Shown here piece after piece: positions 1 to 5,426 of a stretch of 8,905 bases of DNA. Position numbers and translations under genes: made by a program. The notes under the pieces are model-generated. The model ran no database searches. It was not told the DNA's origin and saw only the letters and a program-made list of their open reading frames with translations. How positions within the stretch are numbered: position 1 is the stretch's first letter; each line of letters begins with the position of its first letter. This DNA is from Syntrophomonas sp. (GTDB lineage Bacteria; Bacillota; Syntrophomonadia; Syntrophomonadales; Syntrophomonadaceae), in contig JAQUUV010000048.1 in assembly GCA_028693695.1 (NCBI GenBank), positions 1 to 8,905 on the forward strand, written 5' to 3'.

Positions 1-22
1 TTATCGCCTTGAACACTACTAA

Positions 23-475
23 TTATTTGACCTTACGCTTATTAGATTTGGTTTTATCAAGCACCTGAATTTGGATATCGTGAGAACTAATCTTGTCTTC
101 GATGCTTTCGAGTATTTTCGTATGCTCATCCAGTATTTCCGTATGCTCATCCAACTTCTTCGTATGCTCGTTCAGTATTTTGGTATGCTCGTCCAGCATT
201 TTCGTATGTCCGTTCAGTATTTTGGTATGCTCGTCAAACTTCTTCGTATGTCCGTTCAGTATTTTCGTATGCTCATCCAGGACTTCTGCGTTATGCAGGT
301 AACCATCGAAGAGGGCTGCCATCTTGTCGAAAACTTCGTTCTCCATACGGATTTCAAGTTTGTCTATACGATTTTCAAGTTTGTCTATGCGATTATCTAA
401 ACGGTCCCCTAATTCTTTTTGGCCCTGTTCCAGATTATCTAATTTAGAGATTATACGATTAAGTAAATCTTCCAA
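23..475 (-). CDS. Small coiled-coil protein with His-Thr heptad repeats, unknown function
   Basis: I do not recognise a named family. The product is 150 residues with no signal peptide or membrane segment, so it is probably cytoplasmic. Residues 1-46 are a charged amphipathic helix ending in three R/I/L/E-rich heptads (26-46). Residues 47-65 are a short non-repetitive linker. Residues 66-121 are eight unbroken heptads of type L-D-E-H-T-K-I or L-N-G-H-T-K-K, with His at 69, 76, 83, 90, 97, 104, 111 and 118. A short helix and a basic tail (KSNKRKVK) close the protein. The period strongly predicts an oligomeric coiled coil. The start is TTG at 475, supported by a strong GGGAGGGGG ribosome site 7 nt upstream. 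The gene lies 100 nt downstream of nadC on the same strand and may be transcribed separately. No enzymatic motif is visible; a scaffold, tether or oligomerisation role is only a guess. Confidence 0.72.
   Translation of the reverse strand: MEDLLNRIISKLDNLEQGQKELGDRLDNRIDKLENRIDKLEIRMENEVFDKMAALFDGYLHNAEVLDEHTKILNGHTKKFDEHTKILNGHTKMLDEHTKILNEHTKKLDEHTEILDEHTKILESIEDKISSHDIQIQVLDKTKSNKRKVK
113..280 (-). repeat. Eight in-frame 21-bp tandem repeats (HT heptads)
   Basis: These 168 bp are exactly eight 21-bp units without indels, encoding residues 66-121 of the coiled-coil protein. Units at 113-133 and 260-280 are identical. Units at 155-175 and 239-259 differ at two positions. Units also resemble each other at a distance of four (84 bp), which suggests a four-unit block was duplicated. 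The near-identity of the nucleotides, beyond what the protein requires, points to recent expansion or ongoing homogenisation. Confidence 0.9.
338..400 (-). repeat. Short in-frame 21-bp repeat (R-I-D-K-L-E heptads)
   Basis: This encodes residues 26-46 of the same protein: L-D-N-R-I-D-K, L-E-N-R-I-D-K, L-E-I-R-M-E-N. The nucleotide word ttttcaagtttgtctat recurs at a 21-bp spacing. It is a separate, shorter repeat family from the HT array in the same gene. Confidence 0.7.
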
Positions 476-482
476 GACAATT

Positions 483-491
483 CCCCCTCCC
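483..491 (-). promoter_or_regulatory. Ribosome binding site deciding a TTG start
   Basis: The minus strand reads GGGAGGGGG, 7 nt before the TTG at 475. No ATG or GTG in the same frame has comparable spacing, so this site fixes the start of the coiled-coil gene. Confidence 0.7.
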
Positions 492-515
492 TACACTATT
501 TCAATGGCCCTTCTA

Positions 516-521
516 ATTATA
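516..521 (-). promoter_or_regulatory. Possible -10 box for the coiled-coil gene
   Basis: A perfect TATAAT on the minus strand lies 40 nt upstream of the TTG start, in the AT-rich 100-nt gap after nadC. I see no convincing -35 hexamer at 16-18 nt, so this is only a candidate. Confidence 0.22.
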
Positions 522-575
522 ATAACACATTAGCAAGGATACATAAATAACCATCTCTTCTATTTATTTGTTGCT

Positions 576-1415
576 TTAATCTACTTCTACTATATCGAAA
601 CTGATATCCAAACTGGTTGCGGCGTGGGTCAGGGCGCCCATGGAAATGAAATCTACCCCGGTTCTGGCTACCTCGGCCAGGTTGCCCTCATTGATACCGC
701 CGGAAGCTTCCATGAGAGCGCGTCCGCCAACGATATTGACTGCCTCGATCATCTCGTAAATATCCATATTGTCCAGCATTATAATATCAGCATGAGCCTC
801 TAGTGCCTCCTGCAATTGTTCCATAGTCTCCACTTCCACCTCTATTTTTATGGTGTGGGGCACTTTTTGCCGAGCGGTTGAGACGGCTTTTTGAATACTT
901 CCCACGGTTTTGATATGGTTGTCTTTTATCATTACTCCATCGAAGAGACCAAAGCGGTGATTGCGGGCTCCACCTATTCCCACCGCGAATTTTTCTAAGA
1001 CCCTGAGCCCGGGCGTAGTTTTTCTAGTATCCAAAAGTTCTGCCTTACTATATTTAATCATGTCCACCATTTTTCGGGTTTTGCTGGCTATACCCGAGAG
1101 CCTCTGCAGAAAGTTCAGGGCCAACCGTTCCCCGGTAAGAAGGGTCCTAGCCTTTCCCCGGACTACGGCAATCACATCTCCGGGCTGAATTTCATCACCA
1201 TCACTTTTGAGCACATCAAATTCGACTTCCGGATCCAGGTAAGCAAATACTGCCTGGCTAACCTTTATGCCCGCTACGATTCCAGGGCTTTTAGCAGAGA
1301 ATATGCCGCGAGCCTTTTGCTCTGGCGGCACCAGACTCTGGGTGGTAATATCACCATAACCCACGTCTTCCTCCAGGGCTCTTTTTATTAGGTCGTTAAG
1401 TCCTAGATAATCCAT
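576..1415 (-). CDS. nadC: Quinolinate phosphoribosyltransferase (carboxylating), NadC
   Basis: It converts quinolinate and PRPP to nicotinate mononucleotide, CO2 and pyrophosphate, the third step of de novo NAD synthesis, in the cytoplasm. The product is 279 residues, normal for the family. Visible signatures are EDVGYGDITT (16-25) near the N-terminus, GERLALNFLQRLSGIAS (95-111), DTRKTTPGLR (129-138) and NHRFGLFDGVMIKDNH (152-167). The C-terminal barrel has an E-V-E-V-E strand, an IIMLDN strand and EASGGI. The segment preceding NHR reads AVGIGGAR rather than the commoner AVRxGGG form, a mild variation. I chose ATG at 1415 because GGAGGT lies 5 nt upstream and the protein then begins in the usual family position. 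The frame stays open to 1529, but that extension reads through the repeat hairpins and is very unlikely to be translated. A 140-nt gap separates it from nadB. Confidence 0.95.
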   Translation of the reverse strand: MDYLGLNDLIKRALEEDVGYGDITTQSLVPPEQKARGIFSAKSPGIVAGIKVSQAVFAYLDPEVEFDVLKSDGDEIQPGDVIAVVRGKARTLLTGERLALNFLQRLSGIASKTRKMVDMIKYSKAELLDTRKTTPGLRVLEKFAVGIGGARNHRFGLFDGVMIKDNHIKTVGSIQKAVSTARQKVPHTIKIEVEVETMEQLQEALEAHADIIMLDNMDIYEMIEAVNIVGGRALMEASGGINEGNLAEVARTGVDFISMGALTHAATSLDISFDIVEVD

Positions 1416-1428
1416 AGTATACCTCCAG

Positions 1429-1457
1429 GGAAGCAAGGGGACGGTTCTTTTGCTTCC
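1429..1457 (+). repeat. Word-core-word hairpin, copy 1
   Basis: The stem words are GGAAGCAA (1429-1436) and TTGCTTCC (1450-1457), giving 8 bp. The loop core GGGGACGGTTCTT lies at 1437-1449. It is the exact reverse complement of copy 2. Confidence 0.88.
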
Positions 1458-1477
1458 TTTTCTTAAGATCCCAGGAA

Positions 1478-1506
1478 GGAAGCAAAAGAACCGTCCCCTT
1501 GCTTCC
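1478..1506 (-). repeat. Word-core-word hairpin, copy 2
   Basis: The stem words are GGAAGCAA (1478-1485) and TTGCTTCC (1499-1506). Read on the minus strand, the loop is again GGGGACGGTTCTT. It is inverted relative to copy 1 and has the same orientation as copy 3. Confidence 0.88.
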
Positions 1507-1515
1507 CAAGTTCCC

Positions 1516-1551
1516 AAAAAAGCCAACAAAAAGAACGTCCCCCTGTTGGCT
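1516..1551 (-). terminator. Possible intrinsic terminator after nadB (same hairpin as copy 3)
   Basis: On the minus strand the 8-bp stem of copy 3 starts 4 nt after the nadB stop codon and is followed at once by six T residues (1521-1516). The 15-nt loop and half-GC stem are not ideal, so partial termination or 3'-end protection of the nadB message is more plausible than a full stop before nadC. Confidence 0.4.
1521..1551 (-). repeat. Word-core-word hairpin, copy 3 (different stem word)
   Basis: The stem words are AGCCAACA (1521-1528) and TGTTGGCT (1544-1551), 8 bp and unrelated to the stems of copies 1 and 2. On the minus strand the loop reads GGGGGACGTTCTTTT, clearly the same core as the other copies. 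A change on both arms with a preserved core argues that pairing, not the stem sequence, is maintained. Confidence 0.85.
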
Positions 1552-1555
1552 CACC

Positions 1556-3166
1556 TTAGCAATTTACAAAACTCATGTGTTTTATCCATCTTATATCATC
1601 GCGCTGGGGGTAGTCTGAGCGGAAATGCCCGCCTCGGCTCTCTTTGCGCCATAGGGCAGCCTGAACTACAATGCGCGCGACTGTTAACATATTCACCATT
1701 TCCAAGTAGGCCAGGGGATCTTCACCCTGGCATAGGAAATTATACAGGCGTTCTATTCTCTGGTTGGCCTTTTTTAACCCGGTTTGTTCCCGGATGATAC
1801 CTACATTTTCCCACATGATTCTCTGCAATTCCTGCTTGGCTTCGGTAGGGGATATCCCGCGTTCAGGCGGAGTATGCACCCAATTATCATCGAAATTTTG
1901 GTATATCTCTTCCTGGCGAACCTGGCGTCTGTACATTATCTCCTCAGCATTGGCAACTATACGTTCACCAAACACGATTCCTTCCAGGAGGGAATTACTA
2001 GCTAGGCGGTTAGCCCCGTGTACACCCGTACAGGCAGTTTCACCGCAGGCATATAAACCAGAAATGCCCGTTTCCCCTCGCGTATTGGTTTTGATGCCTC
2101 CCATAGTATAATGCTGACCGGGAGAAACTGGCACCATATCCTTCTCCAGGTTAATGCCCCTCTCTAAACAAGTACGGTATATATTGGGGAAACGCTCTTT
2201 GGCCCCCGGAATCTTGGTCATATCTAAATAAACAAACTCACTGCACGTTGCGGTTGTTTCGCTTAATATAGCCCTCGATACTACATCACGAGGAGCCAAC
2301 TCTTGCAGGGAATGGTATTTATGCATAAATCTTTCCCCGCGAGTATTGTACAGTAGTCCCCCTTCTCCGCGCACCGACTCTGAAATTAGGAAACGCTGCG
2401 AACTCTGGGTATCGTGGCTGTAAAGTACGGTGGGGTGAAACTGGATGAATTCCAGGTCGCTAAGCTCACAACCCATTCTGAAGCTGGCAGCCATGCCATC
2501 CGCGGTCGCAATATCCGGATTGGTGGTATTCTGGTATAATTGCCCGGCTCCACCGGTAGCTATAATGGTAGCCCGGGCTATATAAACAGATTTTTGCCCG
2601 CTTATATTGTCATAAACTAGTGCCCCATGGCATTCCCGGCGCTGATCATTCCCCAGCAGATCCACCAGGAAATGGTTTTCTTTGATGATTATATTGGTCT
2701 TTTCCTCGCAGCTTTTTACCAGGGCAACCCTTATGGTTTCCCCCGTAGTATCAGCTGCATGCAGTATGCGCGCCCGACCGTGGGCGCCTTCCCTCGTAAA
2801 GGCTATATTGCCATCCTTCATGTCAAATGAAGCTCCGGCAGCCATGAGCTCACGTACCCGATCTGGTCCTTCCCGAACCAGAACATCTACCGCTTCGATA
2901 TCACAGAGCCCGGCTCCGGCTTCCAGGGTATCTTCCAGGTGCAGGAAAGGGGAATCCTCTTCGTGCACTGCAGCCGCAATTCCTCCCTGGGCCAGCCCGG
3001 TATTGGAGTCTTTCATGGTTTTCTTGGTCAATACCACGACCTGGCCAAAAGCAGACGCCTTTAAAGCGGTAAATAAGCCCGCAATGCCACTACCGATGAT
3101 GAGAAAATCCGTATAGAATAGGGGAGTGTTTTTCTCCAACTCCCCAATGTATCTAGTCGTTATCAT
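1556..3166 (-). CDS. nadB: L-aspartate oxidase, NadB
   Basis: This FAD enzyme oxidises L-aspartate to iminoaspartate, which NadA condenses with dihydroxyacetone phosphate to quinolinate. The product is 536 residues, close to the usual size. The N-terminal dinucleotide fold shows GSGIAG (25-30), followed by the NTGLAQGGIAAAV segment. Family marks further on are HAADTTGETI, FHPTVLY, the RDVVSRAI helix, QHYTMGGI and GANRLASNSLLEG, which carry the dicarboxylate-binding His and Arg residues of the NadB/SdhA/FrdA superfamily. The absence of Sdh/Frd neighbours and the linkage to nadC favour NadB. ATG at 3166 has AAAGGTG 4 nt upstream. In an anaerobe, fumarate rather than oxygen would be the expected electron acceptor; that is inference. 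nadA is not in the window; panD lies 182 nt upstream. Confidence 0.95.
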   Translation of the reverse strand: MITTRYIGELEKNTPLFYTDFLIIGSGIAGLFTALKASAFGQVVVLTKKTMKDSNTGLAQGGIAAAVHEEDSPFLHLEDTLEAGAGLCDIEAVDVLVREGPDRVRELMAAGASFDMKDGNIAFTREGAHGRARILHAADTTGETIRVALVKSCEEKTNIIIKENHFLVDLLGNDQRRECHGALVYDNISGQKSVYIARATIIATGGAGQLYQNTTNPDIATADGMAASFRMGCELSDLEFIQFHPTVLYSHDTQSSQRFLISESVRGEGGLLYNTRGERFMHKYHSLQELAPRDVVSRAILSETTATCSEFVYLDMTKIPGAKERFPNIYRTCLERGINLEKDMVPVSPGQHYTMGGIKTNTRGETGISGLYACGETACTGVHGANRLASNSLLEGIVFGERIVANAEEIMYRRQVRQEEIYQNFDDNWVHTPPERGISPTEAKQELQRIMWENVGIIREQTGLKKANQRIERLYNFLCQGEDPLAYLEMVNMLTVARIVVQAALWRKESRGGHFRSDYPQRDDIRWIKHMSFVNC

Positions 3167-3181
3167 GTTTCACCTTTATTC

Positions 3182-3210
3182 TAAAGCGATCACTTTAATA
3201 TTTATATTAA
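3182..3210. promoter_or_regulatory. Overlapping palindromes upstream of nadB (possible operator)
   Basis: Two dyads overlap by three bases just upstream of the nadB ribosome site. TAAAGCGATCACTTTA (3182-3197) is symmetric except for one C/A pair. TTAATATTTATATTAA (3195-3210) has perfect 7-bp arms around a 2-nt centre and contains a possible AT-rich -10 region on the minus strand. They could bind a NAD-responsive repressor, but I cannot match them to a known site. Confidence 0.3.
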
Positions 3211-3220
3211 CCTCTCATGC

Positions 3221-3267
3221 GCACAGGAGAAGATTCCCCCTTCACCATTCGGGGACTTCTGGTGTGC
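3221..3267. repeat. Imperfect hairpin in the panD-nadB gap
   Basis: The plus strand pairs GCACA (3221-3225), AGAAG (3228-3232) and TCCCC (3235-3239) with GGGGA, CTTCT and TGTGC in 3251-3267. There is a 2x2 internal mismatch, a 2-nt bulge and an 11-nt loop. No T-run follows on the minus strand, so it is not a normal terminator of panD. A weaker CACCA/TGGTG pairing (3243-3247 with 3260-3264) would compete with it. Confidence 0.45.
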
Positions 3268-3283
3268 CACAAGCAGCACTATT

Positions 3284-3310
3284 AAGATTCTTCACTTCGT
3301 TCATAATGAC
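3284..3310 (-). repeat. Dispersed-repeat-like 27-mer (GTCATT...GAAGTGAAGAATC)
   Basis: On the minus strand this begins GTCATTATGAACGAAG and ends with TGAAGAATCTT. I recall the close form 'GTCATTCTGAGCGAAGCGAAGAATC' style of motif as a common intergenic repeat in many bacterial genomes. Here one substitution (A for C in ATTCT) spoils the terminal ATTCT/AGAAT pairing, so it may be a decayed copy. Confidence 0.45.
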
Positions 3311-3348
3311 AATAAAGCTTTTCGTACTAAATGTTAAAAGCCACTTTC

Positions 3349-3720
3349 CTATTCGTACTTACCCACACAGGCTTTCTTAATTTCGTTCTTTTCATCTACG
3401 AAAACCAGCTTGGGCTTATGGGTCTGACATTCCTCATCGCTTAAAATAGTATAGGTCAGGATAATAACTATATCCCCTCGGACTGCCAGACGTGCGGCCG
3501 CCCCATTCAAACAGATAATCCCGGAGCCTGCTTCACCCTGGATTACATAGGTCTCGAAGCGTTCTCCGTTATTATTGTTGACAATGGTTACCTTTTCATT
3601 CTCTATAATATTGGCGGCATCCATGATGTTCTTATCAATGGTAATACTGCCCACATAATTTAGATCAGCCTCTGTAACCACTGCGCGATGAATTTTTGAT
3701 TTCAACATATAACGAAGCAC
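3349..3720 (-). CDS. panD: Aspartate 1-decarboxylase, PanD
   Basis: It decarboxylates L-aspartate to beta-alanine, the amine half of pantothenate. The 123-residue proenzyme should self-cleave between G24 and S25 (Y-V-G-S) to make the pyruvoyl cofactor. The other expected residues fall at the Escherichia coli positions: K9, R54, T57, Y58 and N72 in LNGAAAR. The start is GTG at 3720: GGAGGTG lies 7 nt upstream within the end of panC, and this start gives the family numbering exactly. The internal ATG at codon 5 would put the cleavage site too close to the N-terminus. It starts 4 nt after the panC stop, so the two are probably translationally coupled. A 182-nt gap with repeat-like sequence follows before nadB, whose product also uses aspartate. 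Confidence 0.96.
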   Translation of the reverse strand: MLRYMLKSKIHRAVVTEADLNYVGSITIDKNIMDAANIIENEKVTIVNNNNGERFETYVIQGEAGSGIICLNGAAARLAVRGDIVIILTYTILSDEECQTHKPKLVFVDEKNEIKKACVGKYE

Positions 3721-3724
3721 TAGT

Positions 3725-4573
3725 CTACACCTCCACTAATAGGTTATCAATTAATCTGGTCGTACCGAACTTAACGGCTAGGGCGATTAACACTTGGCCC
3801 TTGATCTCTTCTACCTCGGCCAGGTCACTGGCATCGAATATTTCCGCATAGCTAATGTCCGCTCCCGGGCTGGTCTTAATCGTTTGCTCCAATAGGCTTT
3901 TTACTTTGGCCACGTTTCTCTCACCCGAATAAATGAGTTCTCGGGCTGCCTGCAACGACCGGTTCAAAACCAGGGCTTGCTCTCTTTGTTCCGGGTCCAA
4001 ATAGACATTGCGGGAACTGAGGGCCAACCCGTCTTCCTCTCTGACAATAGGTACTCTAACAATGCTCAGTGGGAAGTTGAGTTCCCGCACCATTTTTTCA
4101 ATGATCATGACCTGCTGAGCATCTTTTTGTCCAAAAAAGGCATAATCAGGTAAGCAGATATGGAAAAGCTTGCTTACCACGGTAGTTACTCCCCGGAAAT
4201 GTACGGGACGCGACTGAGCGCAGAGCTTCTGACTAATATCCCCCAGAACTTCCACGAAGCTGTTGTAACCTTGGGGATACATCTCCTTAATAGAAGGCGC
4301 AAATACTGCATCGACCTGCCCTTGCTCCAACATTAGGCTATCCTTGGCCAGGTCCCGCGGGTAATCCTCAAAGTCCTCTCCCACCCCAAACTGAATGGGA
4401 TTTACAAAGATCGATACTACCACTATGTCACAAGAGCGGCGGGCTTCCCCGACCAGGGCCAAATGGCCCTGGTGCAGGTATCCCATAGTCGGCACCAGAC
4501 CTATGGTCTTGCCTTCTAATTTCTGCTCTTTACACCACTCTTGCATTTTAACGACACTCGTAAATGTTTGCAT
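3725..4573 (-). CDS. panC: Pantothenate synthetase (pantoate--beta-alanine ligase), PanC
   Basis: It joins pantoate and beta-alanine using ATP, through a pantoyl-adenylate intermediate, the last step of pantothenate synthesis. The length of 282 residues is typical. Sequence marks are PTMG (28-31) followed by the nucleotide-binding H34-Q-G-H37, then FVNPIQFG (56-63), YPRD (71-74), HFRGVTTVVSKLF (125-137), FGQKD (147-151) and the KMSKS-like LSSRN (185-189). ATG at 4573 is preceded by GGAAGAGGAAAAGAG, an acceptable purine-rich ribosome site. It lies 20 nt after panB and ends 4 nt before panD, the canonical panB-panC-panD order. Confidence 0.97.
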   Translation of the reverse strand: MQTFTSVVKMQEWCKEQKLEGKTIGLVPTMGYLHQGHLALVGEARRSCDIVVVSIFVNPIQFGVGEDFEDYPRDLAKDSLMLEQGQVDAVFAPSIKEMYPQGYNSFVEVLGDISQKLCAQSRPVHFRGVTTVVSKLFHICLPDYAFFGQKDAQQVMIIEKMVRELNFPLSIVRVPIVREEDGLALSSRNVYLDPEQREQALVLNRSLQAARELIYSGERNVAKVKSLLEQTIKTSPGADISYAEIFDASDLAEVEEIKGQVLIALAVKFGTTRLIDNLLVEV

Positions 4574-4593
4574 CTCTTTTCCTCTTCCAACCT

Positions 4594-5424
4594 TTAATAT
4601 AGTTTTTCTAAAACATCATCGTTGATGGTAAAGCCGTGCTCTTCACCTGGGAATGTGCCCGCTTCAACTTCACTTTTATAATCTTTTAAGGCCGCCATAA
4701 TAAGCGGTTCCAAGTTAGTAAATTTCTTAACGAACTTGGGTATGTGACCTTTGAACATGCCCAGCATATCATTTATCACCAATACCTGCCCGTCACAGTA
4801 ATGACCTGCCCCGATGCCAATAGTAGGTACGGATACCTCCTCAGTAATCCTTTTCGCCAGCTGGGTTGGTACACCCTCCAGCACTATGGAAAAGACCCCG
4901 GCCTCCTCCAGCAACTTAGCATCCCGGATGAGTTTTTGGGCAGTTTCTAAATCCTTGCCCTGTACCTTGAAGCCCCCAAATTGATTAACTGACTGGGGGG
5001 TTAGACCAATGTGGGCCACTACTGGTATTTGTGCATCCAGTATAGCTTTAACGGTAGCAATTCGCTCCTGTCCGCCTTCCAGCTTTACTGCCTGCGCCCC
5101 GCCTTCCTGAATAAAACGGCCGGCGTTCCTCACCGCCTCTTTGATCGACACATGGTAGGACATAAAAGGCATATCTCCCACGACCATAGCATGCTTAGTT
5201 CCTCGAACCACGGCTTTGGTATGATGAATCATATCTTCCATGGTTACTGACAGGGTATTTTCATAACCCAGTGATACCATTCCCAGGGAATCACCCACCA
5301 GAATCATATCAATGCCGGCTTCATCCACCATCGCAGCGAGGGAATAGTCATAAGCAGTCAGCATGCTGATCTTTTCATTTTTCAACTTTTTTCCTCTTAT
5401 ATTGGCAGTAGAAACTCTAGTCAT
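4594..5424 (-). CDS. panB: 3-methyl-2-oxobutanoate hydroxymethyltransferase, PanB
   Basis: It transfers a hydroxymethyl group from 5,10-methylene-THF to alpha-ketoisovalerate, giving ketopantoate. Starting from ATG at 5424 the protein has 276 residues, and the Mg-binding aspartates fall at D45 (VGDSLG) and D84 (GDMPF), the same numbers as in Escherichia coli. Other marks are LTAYD, the KLEGG loop, HIGLTPQS and GIGAGHYCDGQVLV. A GTG three codons upstream (5433) is open but lies inside the GGGAGGG ribosome site, so ATG at 5424, 8 nt after that site, is the better start. It begins 2 nt after the stop of the upstream dehydrogenase gene, implying coupling. Its need for methylene-THF makes the upstream fol genes a sensible neighbourhood. 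Confidence 0.97.
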   Translation of the reverse strand: MTRVSTANIRGKKLKNEKISMLTAYDYSLAAMVDEAGIDMILVGDSLGMVSLGYENTLSVTMEDMIHHTKAVVRGTKHAMVVGDMPFMSYHVSIKEAVRNAGRFIQEGGAQAVKLEGGQERIATVKAILDAQIPVVAHIGLTPQSVNQFGGFKVQGKDLETAQKLIRDAKLLEEAGVFSIVLEGVPTQLAKRITEEVSVPTIGIGAGHYCDGQVLVINDMLGMFKGHIPKFVKKFTNLEPLIMAALKDYKSEVEAGTFPGEEHGFTINDDVLEKLY

Positions 5425-5426
5425 AA

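Larger units (their letters stand above)
1428..1507. repeat. 80-bp near-palindrome: 32-bp perfect inverted repeat
   Basis: Arms 1428-1459 and 1476-1507 are exact reverse complements over 32 bp, separated by 16 nt that contain CTTAAG. Each arm is itself a small hairpin, so the transcript could fold as one long stem or as two short ones. The element sits between nadB and nadC and ends just upstream of the nadC ribosome site. The arrangement of two inverted copies recalls paired REP elements. Confidence 0.92.

Noticed and set aside
71..533. Plus-strand open frames at 71-400, 93-302 and 324-533
   Set aside because: They exist because a 21-bp stop-free repeat keeps all antisense frames open; no ribosome sites, and the minus-strand gene has a strong one and a coherent coiled-coil product.
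543..567. ATAAATA/TATTTAT inverted repeat after nadC as terminator
   Set aside because: The stem is 7 bp of A-T only with an 11-nt loop and no following T-run, too weak to call a terminator.
1416..1529. Upstream extension of nadC
   Set aside because: It translates the inverted repeat and lacks a ribosome site; the ATG at 1415 has GGAGGT at proper distance.
1450..1797. Plus-strand open frame across the hairpins and the nadB 3' end
   Set aside because: Antisense shadow of nadB with no family resemblance or ribosome site.
2682..3116. Plus-strand open frame of 144 codons within nadB
   Set aside because: Low-complexity Ser/Ala/Pro-rich product typical of an antisense shadow; nadB motifs are intact on the other strand.
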